From positions 39,450,817 through 39,514,816 of the forward strand of contig CANTUZ010000008.1 in NCBI GenBank assembly GCA_947846985.1: a stretch of 64,000 nucleotides of DNA. The letters are read 5' to 3'. The position numbers and the translations under genes are program-made. The stretch comes from Fratercula arctica. Its lineage: Eukaryota > Chordata > Aves > Charadriiformes > Alcidae. The notes under the pieces were generated by a model. That model saw only the letters and a program-made list of their open reading frames with translations. It was not told the DNA's origin and ran no database searches. Of the stretch, positions 1-13,356 are shown piece after piece (the stretch's first letter is position 1; every line of letters begins with the position of its first letter).

Positions 1-510
1 AGCCACCCCTCGTTCCAGCCCAGCATGTTTGCACACAAGCCTGCCAGTCACCTGCCTTTCCACTCAAGGAGGTCAGCAGAGGTGAGGAACAAGTATTGGT
101 ATCCACGTCACGCACACAAAGAAATCCTTACCTGCCTCATTTCACCTTGGGTTTCAAGCAGACACCTCAGGTCTCGCAATCCTTCATCCTGCGGTGCGGG
201 AACGTCTGCCCTGGATACCTGGTGACACTGGTTCCCAGTAAGCTCTGGATATAGAGTCACGTCAAAAAGAAACCAGTTGCCTGGCTCCTTCACCAGATTA
301 CTAGGCACCTTATTTGAGAAGGCTTAAAGCTTGTCTTAATTAACAAAGGTGCTATGGATGGGCTGGATGCTCTCTTACCCTCAGTAACAGGATTGCATCC
401 CAAATACCTCACCACGGACATGGAACCTAGTGTGTACATTTGCATTTGGGGCAGGCTGTGAGTTTGGAGTGAAGCAAAAGGAGCAGTCTGTCTAAGACAC
501 GTTAGCATCT

Positions 511-567
511 TCTGCTCTGTTCCCACCTTTCTGCTGCGTTCCCACCTTTCTGCTGTGATCCCACCTG
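511..567. repeat. Three 19-bp tandem units
   Basis: Units at 511, 530 and 549 share the pattern TCTGCT..G.TCCCACCT with two or three changes each. Confidence 0.8.
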
Positions 568-1068
568 TCTTCCAATGCACAATTCACAGTTTTGGTACAG
601 TATAGCAGGATGCCATGGATGCCACCTGCCTTTTGGTCCAGGCCTCCAAACTCACCCTCCAGGGCTTTTTGCCCCTAGGATGGAGGGCTTTGAGCTTCTG
701 CTCTTGCTGCTGGGATTGGGTTGCTTCTGGACCCTGGAGCCAGCCTAGGCATGCAACATCTAACGAAGCAAATAGCATCACCACTTTGCACTTGAACACC
801 ACTCTTCTATTCCTTGCCCACCTTGTGCTCACACACCTCAGTTCCCAGCTGCCGGGTTTAACATCTCCACAGTGGGGTTGGGTTTGTCCCTGATGGAGAA
901 AACTGGGACTCTGCTTCGCAAACCCATTGCTGGCCTAAGGAGGCACGAAAGCTGCGCAGTCGGGGAGTGACACAGAGCAGTAAAGCCGACCTGAAGGAGC
1001 AAAGCAGCATTTAATTGCTTCAAAAAGGCTGGCAGGTGCCATGGCCTGGGTGAAGGGGAGGAGGGAGC

Positions 1069-1128
1069 ATCGAGGGAGGATGCTGGCAGCACGATTGGAT
1101 CGAGGGAGGGCTGGCAGCACGCACGTCT
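1069..1128. repeat. Two 30-bp tandem units
   Basis: ATCGAGGGAGG followed by CTGGCAGCACG occurs twice with a 30-bp period (starts at 1069 and 1099). Confidence 0.75.
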
Positions 1129-3185
1129 TCCTGATGAAGATCCCATCAACTACTCAAGCGCCACCTGCAAAGACCAGGGTTGGCAGAGTTTAAAAGAAAG
1201 AGGAGGAATAAAAACCTCTTGCTGACATCCTTAATGCATAAAAAAATGTCCTCTTTTTTTTTTTTTTTAATAAAAATCTGTTTCAAATTGAGCTTAGCTC
1301 ATTTCAATGCAAGCAGAACACGCAGCACTCTCTGAAGGGGCCATGCACTAAAAGTTCACACAGTCACTACTAAAAATGGTGGGTTTGCTGTCAGAAATCT
1401 TGAACCGAGAAACAGACATCCGAGCCAAGTGGGATTTTTGACCTGCTCTGTTGTTGGACCTCTTCCCACTTTAAGTCTTAGGCTGAGTTTCACAGCAAGC
1501 CAACCATTTGATTTGGCAGACGTGCTCAGGCCAGACCTGCCTTTTAAGTGACGCTGAGCCGTTAAAAAGAAAATACACAGCTCCACAATACAACAAAACC
1601 AGCTGTTCTTGAACGACAGTCAAGAGGGACAATAAGTCTTCTCATGTTGGGAAGAATTAGCAAGCCTTTCCTTCCCACCCAGCCAATATAAGGAAGGGAA
1701 AGTCTCAGCAAAGGGCTGAGCAACGCCGGCGCTCAGAGTAAACAGAGGTGAGCTGGAAAGTTGTCTCCAGACTGAGCCCTCAAACAATGGGGCCAAAAGG
1801 GAAATGGAAAAGCAAATATTAATGTTTTGCCATTCACATGGCCCCGGAGAAAAGAGAACAATGCCTTCAGTTGGACACCACCTTGATGTCTTCCTCCTCC
1901 TCCCCTCTTACTCTAAAATGTCATCTTAGGACCCATGATTTCTTTGGATGAAGCAAGCGATTGCCGAGGGCTGCCTGCTGCCCAGTGGAGCCCTGTTGCC
2001 TGCTTTTCCCGTGCCAGAGTGAAGGATAACTTAATTATAAATGTATTCCTGCACCTCCCACCCCAAAGTCACCGTCCTCCTCATGAAGCAAAAATCAGAA
2101 GGAAGTGAGAACCCCTTTGGCCTTGACTGTGGCAATGAACTCCCATCAGTTGGGGTGATAACAGGGCTTGGACAAAGAAGGACGTGCTCCCAGTTCCTCT
2201 TAAACCTGGCAGAAATGGTGACCAAAATGCCGGTGGACTCAATAAACTGGGAACATGCTCAGGGAGAGGCAGAAATAAGGTCTTGGCTTGTTCTTTACTT
2301 CTTCTCTGGCAGCGTGTCACCAACTCAGCCTGGCTTTATCAGACCTGCTGCACTTCAGCTTGTCACCAGTACATTAGCAGGACCAAGGTCCTCTCCTGGC
2401 CAGAGGACCCCTCATGGCTATGGTCCCCCTGGAGGGTGAGGTTCAGCCTCCAGCAAGGGGTGAAGCCATGCGTCGGGGGGGATGCTCCTGGGGATGTCAC
2501 CGCAGCGGTGGCATCTGCTGAGGCTGAGCTCTGGGAGAATCTTGCAGAGAAAAGTGCCACGCCAACAGCATCTGGAAGGGTTTGTCATCAAGGCAGGTGA
2601 GCAGCAGGCTCCTTGGGCCCCTCTCCTGGGCTCAGCATGGAGGGGGGAGGCATCAGGCTGCCTTCTCTGCCTGCGGAGAGCTGTGCAAACCACGCTGAAA
2701 TGCAGCTGGGCTCTTATCCTGGCCTAATTGTTCCAGAGGCAAAAACGAGCCCAAGAAGAAGAGGAGAGAGCCCTTGTGCTCGGCCATTTGATATAGGGGG
2801 TTGTCATGGAAACCGCTGTGTAATTAAAGCCTCCTTCTCTGCTCTTCTGTGCTCTGGTTGTATGGGAGATGGGCTGCATCGTTTGGGGCTTTTCAGTTAT
2901 TGTTGCTGTTATAAAGCGAGCTGTCACAGTTTCCTCTTGAAATCAGGCTGTTTCAGCAACGTGACCAGGTCTCGGAAAAGATGTGGCATTGCTGGATGTT
3001 TATTGTCCTCAAACAGGACCATTTATTCAATGCTGATCAGCAGCCATAGCTGTCCTGAGCTCTCCTTTAGTCCATCTCCTCCAGAGCAGCAGCAAGGACA
3101 ACTGCTGGTGGCCTCCCGGGATGCAGTGCCAAGCTGGAAGAAAACCCTACCTCTTTGGAGTTCAATGAATATTTTGAGTTCAATG

Positions 3186-3389
3186 TTTACTTTGAGAGTG
3201 GCAGAGCCCTGGCACAGGCTGCCCAGAGAGGTGGTGGAGTCTCCGTCTCCGGAGACATTCCAAACCCACCTGGACGCGTTCCTGTGCCACCTGCTCTGGG
3301 TGACCCTGCTCTGGCAGGGGGTTGGACTGGGTGATCTCCAGAGGTCCCTTCCAGCCCCTGCCATTCTGTGATTCTGTGATTCCATAATG
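3186..3389 (+). mobile_element. CR1 LINE 3'-end fragment
   Basis: It carries the CR1 3'-end words in order on the + strand: GGCACAGGCTGCCCAGAGAG, GTGGTGGAGTCTCCGTCTCC, GGTTGGACTGGGTGATCTCC, AGGTCCCTTCCAGCCC, then the tail ATTCTGTGATTCTGTGATTC. It is 5'-truncated. It matches closely, in inverse orientation, the copies at 54752 and 57787, so all three belong to one subfamily. Confidence 0.93.
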
Positions 3390-5161
3390 AATACTTAAGA
3401 CCCCAGTCATGACCAGCAGAGCAAGGCTATATAACCCCACACCACATCTGCGCTGATGCCAGTAAGTTGTGTGCTGCAGGCACTCACCACACCAAGGCCA
3501 ACAGCACAGCCCAAACCTAGCGGAGATTTATTGTCCTGCCATAAAGGCGTCATACGGTGAAATGCTGCCAAATGCTGAAACACTCATAGCACCAAAGCTA
3601 TGACCCAAAGTGATGCTGGTGGAGAAAGCTCAGCCCTCAGATGGGGAAGGATGTGTGAATCCCTTCTCTCCACCCCCTCTGCAATAGCTGCTCCACGGGC
3701 TGGCCCCGGGGAGAGGAGACACCAAGGTCGATTGGGGTTGATCTTTGGCGGAGAAGCTGGGAAACCTACGTTCTTCTGCTCCAGCTAGGTGATGCCCAGG
3801 CCACCTTCCCGCTGGGTGGCCTTGCTTTTGCTGCTCACCTGAGTCAAAGCGTGGCTGTCCTGGTGGACAACACGGGTTTGGCAGGGTCGCTCGTCAGAGG
3901 TGTTGATTAGCTGCTGTGTGAGTTAATCACCTATGTTGTCTGGGAAATAGCCACGGGCGGGAGGTGCCTGGCTCTCCCTCCTACCCTCCAAAACTGGGCT
4001 TTATAAAGCAACGAAGAGACCTGCAGATAGTCAGGGACATCAGGTGAAAAGGGGTCTGGGACACATCCGGCAGCCACAGGGGATGATGTACAGTCATGCT
4101 TGGGTGTCTGCTTCCTTGCAATGAGCTGTGTTTGAGTCCATACAGCCTTAATTTCTGGCACGTAAGGAATCTTTTAAAACAGAATGTTTTTTTCTTCATT
4201 TTTCCAGATGTAGCTGAAAACTCAGGGGTTTGGGGTTTGTTTTGTTTTTCTCTTTTTTTTTTTTCTTATTTTTTTAAATAAACATCCTAGTGTGGTATGA
4301 ATCACTGTTTTATCATTCCATCTCTCACATTCTTTCCACGATGGGCCGCAGTAAGTTTTAACTTAATAAAATTGAAGGAATATACTGAAAAGTCTCAACA
4401 GCAGTGGGGTTTTGGTTTTTTTTTTTCTGCATAGCAGCCAGTAAATCATGCTGTACACTGTAATGGAGCAGGTTCATTAAATTGTACCGCTTTGATGTTA
4501 TCTCTCTGGCTGAGCTGCAGGAAACGCTGGGAAAACATGTGACAATTCTAGGGGAAAACATTTGTTTTGTTCATTAGCATGCATTAAAGCCTGGCTGCCT
4601 AGGAGCTAGTCATCACAAAGTAAATAAAGCAGCTCTGATTTCAGGTGAAAAGCATGCAAGAGCAATATCCATCCTAACAGGAGGGGTTAGCTGCAAGCCA
4701 TCCTCAAGCTAGGGTTTTCACAGAGACCTCCAGCAACAACCCTCCATTGCTGACTTCTGCAGCCCGTGGACAGACACTCCTCCCAACCTGCTTCTGATAC
4801 AGCTTAGTACAACACAAGGGACCTGCAGGTACCTCTTCACACCCTGATTAGAAAAGCCCCAGAGCACAGGTGCTACGGTGGACGTAACCCGGTGGGACAC
4901 CAAGGGCAAGGCGCAAACCCTGTGGTGGGGGATGACCACATCCTGGCAGGAGCTGAAGCAGTAAAAGTGTCAGAATCAAGTGTAAGGAGATATTACGTCT
5001 TTGATACAAAGACAGTGGATGAAAATGCTGCAAGCAGAGTGAAAGACAAACTCCTTCAACCCTGAGGAAGACCGTAATGTTGAGCTCAGCCATGGAAAGG
5101 AGCGCTCTCTCTCCTCTTGGGCAGGCAGACAGTAAGGGAGGAGCCTTTCCTGGTTTTGGAG
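3390..5161. other. Intergenic, no gene seen
   Basis: Unique sequence between two CR1 fragments, with T runs near 4250-4275 and 4418-4428. No supported gene or RNA. Confidence 0.7.
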
Positions 5162-5389
5162 GAATCATAGAATGTGCTGGGTTGGAAGGGACCTTTAAGG
5201 GTCATCAAGTCCAACCCCCCTGCAGTCAGCAGGGACATCTTCAACTAGATCAGGTTGCTCGGAGCCTCATCCAGCCTGGCCTTGAATGTCTCCAGGGATG
5301 GGGCCTCCACCACCTCTCTGGGCAACCTGGGCCAGTGTCTCACCACCCTCAGTGTAAAGAACTTCTTCCTAATGTCTAGTCTAAACCTC
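5162..5389 (-). mobile_element. CR1 LINE 3'-end fragment
   Basis: The reverse complement of the CR1 3' end is seen: AATCATAGAATG, GGGTTGGAAGGGACC, AAGTCCAACCCCCCTGCAG, CCTCCACCACCTCTCTGGGC, then the AAGAACTTCTTCCTAATGTC region. It joins an inverted piece of the same CR1 region at 5390 (see that entry), making a hairpin. Confidence 0.93.
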
Positions 5390-5423
5390 AGGAAGAAGTT
5401 CTTTACAATGAGGGTGGTGAGAC
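5337..5423. repeat. Near-perfect inverted repeat, 34-bp arms
   Basis: The arm at 5337-5370 pairs with the arm at 5390-5423 with one mismatch in 34, around a 19-base spacer. Weaker pairing extends outward to 5324 and 5436. The arms come from CR1 sequence in opposite orientations. Confidence 0.93.
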
Positions 5424-5436
5424 GCTGGAACAGGGG
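5390..5436 (+). mobile_element. Inverted CR1 fragment abutting the 5162 copy
   Basis: This short + strand piece (AGGAAGAAGTTCTTTACAAT, then GAGGGTGGTGAGACGCTGGAACAGG) repeats in inverse orientation the sequence at 5324-5370. It is either the inverted 5' part of the same insertion, as in LINE twin priming, or a second CR1 inserted head to head. Confidence 0.8.
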
Positions 5437-7359
5437 AAGGTTACTTTTGAACAGCCAAACCAGGATTTTCCTGGGCCATGTCCAATGAAAAGCATCATTT
5501 CTTTGGAAAAAAATCCATGGGGACATATCAAGTGTGGCTGTTCCTGTGCAGTGTCTCTTTCTCCACCACGTGCAGCTCCTCCACCAGGGTCCATGCTTGC
5601 TGGCAACAGCTGACCTGCACAGCCCAACGTGTGAGGAGCCAGTAGCACCCTGAGAAATGGTTTTCAAAGAGGTGAAGCCCAGATGTATGTCTCACAATTA
5701 TGAGAAATGCAATAAAAGGAAGGAAGGTGGGGATGCTGCTGTCCCGACATGCACCCCAAGGGCCACAGGTAGCTCAGGGCCGGGAGGATGGTTTTTGCAA
5801 GAGCCAGGAAAGGCCAAGGAGAAAGAATGGGAGGAGGGAAGGTAGCAAGGAGAGGAGCATGGAGGATCAGACCTGGGCTGAAGGTCTCCTCACCTGGGGA
5901 AGACCTGAGGAGATAAGGTTCACCCTGGGGAAGGCTCCTGAAAGAGTCACCAAGGAGGCACAGACATCACAGCTGGTGGGAGAGGCGCCTTGGGAGTGAT
6001 GGGCCACTCTTTCCCACTGCACAGGCAAGCTGGTGTGCAGAGTGAGGAGCTACGGCTGCCGGTGAACTGTGGCAGGTCACAGTTGGTATTTTCCCCAGCG
6101 AACACCGTGCTCAGCTTTAAAGCACCTCCTGTGTTTACAGCAAACAGAGAGAGACGCTCAGATGTGCTTGTTCTCTGATGGATATCTGTCATCACTGCGA
6201 AACACTGCATACCGCTTCAGTAATAAACGAGAAAAAAAAGGCAGGTAAATCACTGTCCCCGTCCCCCCCCTTTATATAACAATTTATTTCCCGGCCCAGC
6301 TGCCAGCAGCAGGCACGGCTACCATCAGGCTTAAAGAATCTCACTCCTGGAAAACAGAAACCAACAGCAAAAAGAACATTACGGGGCTGCACCGTCAAGC
6401 CTTCAGGTATTAAATTGTGCTGGGGCAAAGCTCACCTTCAACAGCCTTATTCCGGGAGCCTTTAAGTGGCTCCTCAGCGCCACATGGGAGCTCCAGGGCA
6501 GGGACAGGAGGGCGATGGCCACACTCGCAGCCCACCCGTCCCTCCCCAGGCAGAGCTAACACTTCTCCTTCCCAAAAGGGCTTTGCCCTTGCCCTGCTCG
6601 CCTCCTGGTTTCCAGAGGGTCCTTGGAGGTCACAGCACCCTTCAGGCACAAGCTTTGCCTTTTTTTGAATCCCAAGGGGCAGGACAATGGGTGATAACAT
6701 GGCAAGGCCAGCTGGAAAACCTCATAAGCTTGGAAGATTTTAACATGGAGAGCAGCAAATGGTCGTGTTGCGTCTCACCCCGGTAGGAGAAATGCGATGG
6801 CGGTAAGCAGGCTGTACTTGGATTTGGTTTGGATTACGGGCACACAGTTCCTCTTCCACTCCGAGCGTGGCACCCATGAGGAATACGGCTCGCTTAATCA
6901 CGCTAGGCTTTTCCTTTGCAAAGGTACCTGGGGCTGCTCTGTGGAGGTGATGCTGGACGCCTCTCCCAGAGCATCTCCTCCCAGTGCCAGCTTCCCCAAA
7001 CCTCCCACAAACCGACAGTTTCGGAAACCTCCCCAGCTCTCCATCAGCCCAATGGGTTAAAATAACGAGCAGGGAGGGAAAAAGATGCAAAACAGCCCTT
7101 ACCTGGGAAACCCAACTATACCAACACCTTCCCATGTAAATGTCCAAAATACATCTCTATATAGGCACATACGGCGGCTCCAGCCCGACATTCAGCTGCT
7201 GAATATAGCAAGAAGTAAAGGTTAACATGAATCCATGACAAATTACACGCGTGTGTGATTACATTGGTATAGATAAGGCCTCTCCTTCTCACGAGCAATA
7301 AGAATGGCAAAATTGTGGCACGGGAGCCAATGATTCACTGACGCATATGCAAAAAACCA

Positions 7360-7690
7360 CTCAGGCAAATACTAAATTAAATTGATAGTTTTAAATAACT
7401 GACTCAAATCATGAGGTAAAACAGTGAGTGGGAACCTGTGATTTAAATAATTTCTTCTGACAATAAGGCAAGAAAGATACAGTCGATTTTCCTAGTGGAC
7501 TTTCATTACCATCACAGACTAATATAGGTCTTAAATCAAAAAACCTATTGCATTCACTCCACCCTGAAAGCTGCTCTGTAGTTTCGACTTCTGTGTCTAT
7601 AAAAAAGTTACTGCAAACTGTTGCCTTATCTCATTTATTTTTAATATGATGATCTATTTTAATACTGTCTGTTATCCAAAAAAAACCCTA
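7360..7690. promoter_or_regulatory. Candidate regulatory element (AT-rich island)
   Basis: This is the most AT-rich stretch of the left flank, with AAATTAAATTGATAG, TTTAAATAATTTC, TTTTTAATATGATG and several TAAT/TTAA cores. It could be an enhancer or simply AT-rich filler. Confidence 0.2.
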
Positions 7691-10600
7691 AATCATCACC
7701 TCTTCTTCCCCAGAGCCACATTCGGTTTACGTTTTGCTTTCCTTGCTGATGGAAGGGAAAATGCCTGGATGCAGACCTGCTTTGTTCAGCCTTAATTGTG
7801 CAAAGTCGCAAACACACGTAATTACAATTTCAGTGTTTGGCTTGCCTTGGGATTTGCACTCACAAGGAGGGCTGGGCTCCTTTCCTCGCATCCTTAAGGA
7901 ACTGAATAAATGCTTTGGTGTGGATGTCCACCTCTCCTGGGCACTACCCACCCAAGCAGAGGGATTCACGCAGTTATTTTTGTTTCCTTGTTGGTGTGGA
8001 AAGTAACTTTTCAAGTGTCTTTTTATCCTCTGTGGCTTTCTGGAGCCATATTCCCCCCCAAGCCTTGCAGATCGTGGTGGCCTGAGCCTCCCACCCAGCC
8101 TGCAGGTCAGACACCCTGGCCTGGCAGTGACTAGAAGACAAAGAGCTCCTTGGCCAACGCACGTTTGCTTTCACAGGCTGCAGGGGCCACGTTGACCATG
8201 TCTCTTTCCAACAGGACACAGGGCTGCAGGACAGATGGCTTCTCTGGGAAGGCCCAGGGTGTACGCATTGCCAAGGGGCATCGCATGGGAACCACCAGCA
8301 GTCAAGGCAATGGGTCCAAAGCTCCTGACCATGCTAATGGACATGGGATGGGAGGCACTCTGTCCCAGATATTAGTCCTCTTTGGTACTTTTTAGCTGAA
8401 TTTTTCAGATTTTAGTGAGGAAACGGCAGCTATCCACAAGAAGCTAACTATGAGCTATGTGAAAGCGGAAAACATCAGACCCTGCAGCAGGCACAGGCAG
8501 GGTTAAAATTGTTGGGTGAAATCCTGGCCCTCAGAGAAGTCAGCAACGTCCATTGACTTCTGACCAGGATTTCATAGGCTCTGTTTTCCCTGCAGCCCAC
8601 CGAGCTCCTCGTGTTTTCCACTCTTTTGGCCATCCTGCAATCCCTCCATCCAGTCGTCCATGCTGAAAATTGCTATGGGGAGGAAGAGACATTTATAAAA
8701 ATAAGAGAAGACCATTTCCAAACAGCAAAATGTTTCTAGGGTCTGGGGAAGGACATGAAGGTGGTAGTTCATTCAATTTGTCAGATACCTGTTTAAAGAA
8801 CAAACAAACTGCTGCTAGGTATCACCTTGTCTTCCAACCAAATTTTCTTGTCTAATGGTCACTCATCCCTCTTTAGTTTGCCCTAGAGGTTGGTGGGCAG
8901 CTATTGGGGAGACAGAGCCAAGGCATCCCCAAAATCTGCTGCTCCCAAATGGCCAGGGCATGGCCACTTTGTGTGTGCAGGTCTGGTAGCAGCCTACTCC
9001 ATGCCGCTGGAGGCAATCACCGCCAGCATCAACCCTGAGGATGCGGGCGATGCCCCAGGCACAACACACTGCTGTCATTGACCCCTTGCCAGGTGTTTGC
9101 TCCCAACCTCTGGCTCGCTCCCTTTCTGCACGGAGTTTAGAGGCATGCAGAGATGCTCAAAATTGTGTCATGGTGTTTTCACGTCACCATGGGGTGGTAC
9201 CCACCCCATCTTCTGCCACCTTCACCTGCCGTGATGTCCCTGTGTGCAGTTCCTCTCTCTTCCAAACTCCCCTTTGGCATCACACCAGAGGTGTGAGCCC
9301 TCGCTGGCACAGATGCCCCAAGACCTCGCAAAGACACGAGCAAAAAAAGTTTTTGGAAACCTCTGCAGCTCTCCAAAGCCCAGCCAGAATGGATGACAAG
9401 GTGATATTTTTTTAATGCTTTGAAACCGAGGGAGGGCAGCTCAGGACTTGGCTGGGCAACAGTCATTCGTGCTGGTGAGCAGGTCGAAGTAAAAGTGTTT
9501 TTAAAGAGAAATACGGTTCTTTGGGTATTTCCCTGTGGGTGTTCCTGCCATTCCCTGTTATTTCCTGATTGCAGCAGTTGAGTCACAGCTAGCTCTGGAG
9601 GGCTGAAAAAGTTCAGGAGGAAAACTAACTGGTTTTGGTGTCTCTGGTGACCTCTACCGAAACCCAGAGCTGGAGCTTTGCACGTGGGATGAGCAGACAG
9701 AATTTGTCAAAGACCTGAATGTTGGGCTGAGACTAATGGGAATTAACAGTGAAGATGCTCAGAGCAGGATGGGAAGTGAAGGGGGATCGGGGTGGTGGTG
9801 TGTATCCCTCTTGTTTAAAAAGGTGTATAAAAATAAGGATTTTTGTGTTTTCCACAAAAAAAAAACAACTTGAAGCACCCGTCCTTAACTTTGCCCATTC
9901 TTTGAACATAGTTAGTAGGTGATGTTTTGGGAGAGAAAGGGATTTTTTATTCCTTGAAGCTCCAAGCCCTAGAGTCAAACCCCTATAAAATGTGAAATTC
10001 AGTTTTCCCAGGTTTACAAGCTTTAGGGCCGAACAGCAGGGACCGACGCTGTCACCTGGACTTCCACTAACAGAGCAGAAGCAAAAGGCAAAGTCAGAAA
10101 AGCAAATTTCCAAACCGACAACCCCCAAAATCCTGATTTTCTGAGCACTGGCCTGGTGTGGTGGAAGAGGTGGGAGTGATGGACGCAGCTTAGGAAGAGA
10201 GTATGTGGGGGGAAAACACAGCGCCTCGCATCCAGCAACTCGCGTGGGGTGAGGCTGCCGTTGGATGTATGTCCCGGACCCAGCCAACCCTTTCCCAGCC
10301 TAAGCATCCCACAAATCCTGTGAAATCCTGAGCTGCCCTTCCCCTGCACCCCATAATGTCTCCCGTATCCCCAGGCAGCGAGTCCCAAAGGTCATCGATT
10401 CATTTGATGGGTGTCACATCAAATGATGGGACAGCCCTGGGAGGGACCCAGGCAGGGTTTTTGTCACATAACCTAACGCAGACCCGCATCTCCTTCAGAG
10501 GGAAGGAAGGGAAAGCCGCAGAAAGAGGAGGGGATGTCTCTGTATTATTTTTCCTCCCAGACTAGGCTCAGTGCCAACAGTGCTGCTGGCATAAATAATG

Positions 10601-12683
10601 GAGCGTGATGACAGGGACATTTTTAAAGGAGAACAAATCACCAGACTACTTTTTAGAGCTTCTTTCCTCTAGTCTAAGTGATGCTAATGAGGGAGGTCAA
10701 TCCGTTTCCATTTCTCCCTGCCACACAAGCTGGCACATTTATCTCTTTTGACAAGAAAACTCCTAGAGCAGACTTTCATTTTTCAGCTTGCGTGGCTAGG
10801 ATGTCCCTTTCTGGGGAGGAAAATGCCTCCAGAGGCTGTGTCGGGACGATACCCTGAGGGATGTGCGCAGCATTTCTTCCCCACCGCCCTTGCTTGCCTG
10901 CAACAATCAGCTTGAACACCGCTGCTGGTGGATCCCAGGTCCAAGATGCTGCCTTGAAGGTCGTCTCGTGGTGTGCTAGGGACATCCCATACTGCTGCAG
11001 CCCGGCTCTACCAAGCCAGCTAGCGATGGAGCCAGCTACCCACAGGCAGGACTTAGAGTCCAGCAGGGCAAAGAGGAGATGCTGGCGGTATCTTCATGCA
11101 GAGACTAACATCTTGGCCAGCAGCATGTCGAAGAGGATGACTTGGAGTGACATCTTCTTTCCAGCCCTGATCTCATATCCCAATCATCTCGTATTCTAGT
11201 GACCCACACAGGAAGCACTCCCGTTTCCAGAAGAGCAGATGCCAGACCATGCCACATGTCACGCTATGTTGGGTATTTGGATAAAACTCAACATAAGTTC
11301 CCCTGTGCAGCCAAATCCCTGCAGTTTGGGAGACAGTCCCCAGGGAGCCAGCTTTCCTGTGGGAGAATGCTGCCTTTCCTTCCTGTTGTGGCAGCTGGAA
11401 GTGGCTCAGGAGCTCACATCTTCACAGTACCAAACTTGGACTCCCAGCTGCTCCTCTATGGGAAATTTAGATGTATCCTTTTGAAGGACTGGGCTTTTGG
11501 GTCTGTTTACCTGCCCTTTCTCAAGGGGGAAGATGCTGCCTCCTCCAGACAGGTTGGACGTTCCCAGGGAGGAATCAAATGAAGCTGGCAGGGGCAAAGC
11601 TCAGCTCAAACAAGAGGAGGTGGCTCCTCCAGGGTGCAGCTCCTAATGGAAGTAGGTGGTGGATGATGAAACGTCCCCTAGGCTCAAGAGGAGTGGAAAA
11701 TGGTTGAAGGAGCAAGAGTGCTTGTGAGACATATCACCCATTCCTGCCACTGTCTTCCCTGCCATCATCATGTATTTTGGCTACCGGAATATCCACCAAA
11801 AGGGTTAAAGCCTTTCCAAATCACTCTACTGGAAAACCAGCTTGTGGGCCCAGTGGTTGCCCAAGTTGCAGGCGCTCAGTGAGAGGCAGAAGTAAGGGCA
11901 GAGCCGCTACGGCACCTGCTACACCAGATATCCCCAGGTAGGTTTTTACAGAGGAGAGGCTAAAAATACACAGCGTGCCATGGCAGCACAGTTGGGAAAA
12001 CACGTCAAGAAACATTTTCAAGAGAGGCATATCAGGGTGATGGACGTATTCTGCCTCTGGGAGCACTTGCTGTGGCCATATGGGCAGGGAATTCTCCTGC
12101 TGCCAGGTGGAGCAATGCAGGGCAGGCCGTGTAAAATTGCTTTCGTCACCCGTGTAAAGCTTCGCTAGAAAATAGCAGTCACTTCTGTTTATCTGTGCTG
12201 AGTCCTATTATGTTTGTCAGGTGAGGTGAGGGCCTGGGAAATGAGAGCTGACCCCCATCGGGCACCATGGCATCCCTCCACGTCACCAAAATTTCTCCTC
12301 CACGATTAATAAACATCTTGCTGGTGGGAATCATCCATACCTGGTTCCCAGCCCCTCAGCTGGTTACGGTCGTGATTCACACTGGGGTTTTGTTGGGGTT
12401 TTTTTTGTCTCATTTAACAGGAGAAAGGCATTTTGCAGGAATCAGTGGTGGTTTTGTCCCAGGCTAAGAAAAAAGCCTTGTGCGCTGACTTATATTCACA
12501 TTCAGTGCAAATTCCTGGCCAAACCATCTTGAAAATGCCATCGTATGCCCTCCTGCAGGGCTAGCAACGCTGACAACACCCGACGCCCCGAGACCCTGGC
12601 CTGCTTTCTTAAAAAATCATCAAGGCTCATTCACTGTTCGTGGTTCTTACCTCTCCATTCTGCAACTAGCTTGACAACCATAA

Positions 12684-12686
<3 letters not shown>

Positions 12687-12723
<37 letters not shown>

Positions 12724-12734
12724 GGGTTTTTTTT
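12687..12734. repeat. Long A run followed by T run
   Basis: About 33 A bases are followed by GTAGGG and nine T bases. There is no recognisable retrotransposed gene or CR1 upstream of the A run, so it is listed as a simple repeat. Confidence 0.9.
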
Positions 12735-13356
12735 TACAAGGAAAGCAAAGATTAACAATTAATCATTTCTTCCAGAATTTAAAGAGAAGAATAGAAATTA
12801 CTGTAAGAAATACACTAAGAAATAGCGGTGGCACTGTCTGTGTTTCAGAAGCCCTGGCTTCTTGCTTTATTGTCACAGATTGACAGCAGATAACAAACCT
12901 CTTAGAAATATTAATCTTTGGAAAGGGGAAAAAAAAAAAGCCTGAAACAACTCTAAATTCTCTGGAGTGTTTCCATTTGGTGAATGGGTTCCCTGTGCCT
13001 GACACTAATTAATTAATCTCCTCAGTCTAAATTGCTTCTTCTGCATCCCACATCTACAGGAAAACTTAAACAAGACCTGAATGCATAAGAGCGGAAGCTG
13101 AATTTATTTAAGGTACCATTTAGTAGCAGCAATTTTCTATCTTTGGGGTTTTTTTCTGTCTTCCAGATTGGGCTTGGTCTCCAGGGATGCAGCAGCTTCT
13201 GGGTTAACTGTCTTTAAGCCATTTGGGGTCAGGGATGTGTGCTGGGAATGGGTCCAAGGTAGAATGACGGTAGCGAGAGCAGCAGAGATGCAGCCTCGAG
13301 CACGCGGGTGATGTCCCCTCTGCCGAATCACACTGGCGTGATGGAAGCCACGTGTG

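Larger units (their letters stand above)
1..3185. other. Intergenic, no gene seen
   Basis: Apart from two small tandem repeats and a T run at 1252-1268, this is unique sequence without a supported gene. An AT-richer block at about 2790-2960 (GTAATTAAAG, GCTGTTATAAAGCG) stands out mildly. Open frames up to 252 codons (2613-3371) run into the CR1 at 3186 and show no recognisable domain. Confidence 0.7.
5437..13356. other. Intergenic, no gene seen
   Basis: Nearly 8 kb of unique sequence with no CR1. It contains one AT-rich island (about 7360-7690, listed separately) and the A run at 12687. Open frames are short and show no recognisable domain or codon bias. Confidence 0.7.

Noticed and set aside
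2613..3371. 252-codon open frame
   Set aside because: No recognisable domain, and the last part is CR1 sequence read in an arbitrary frame.
12687..12734. A33 run as the tail of a processed pseudogene
   Set aside because: The upstream sequence contains no recognisable coding remnant, and no target-site duplication is visible.
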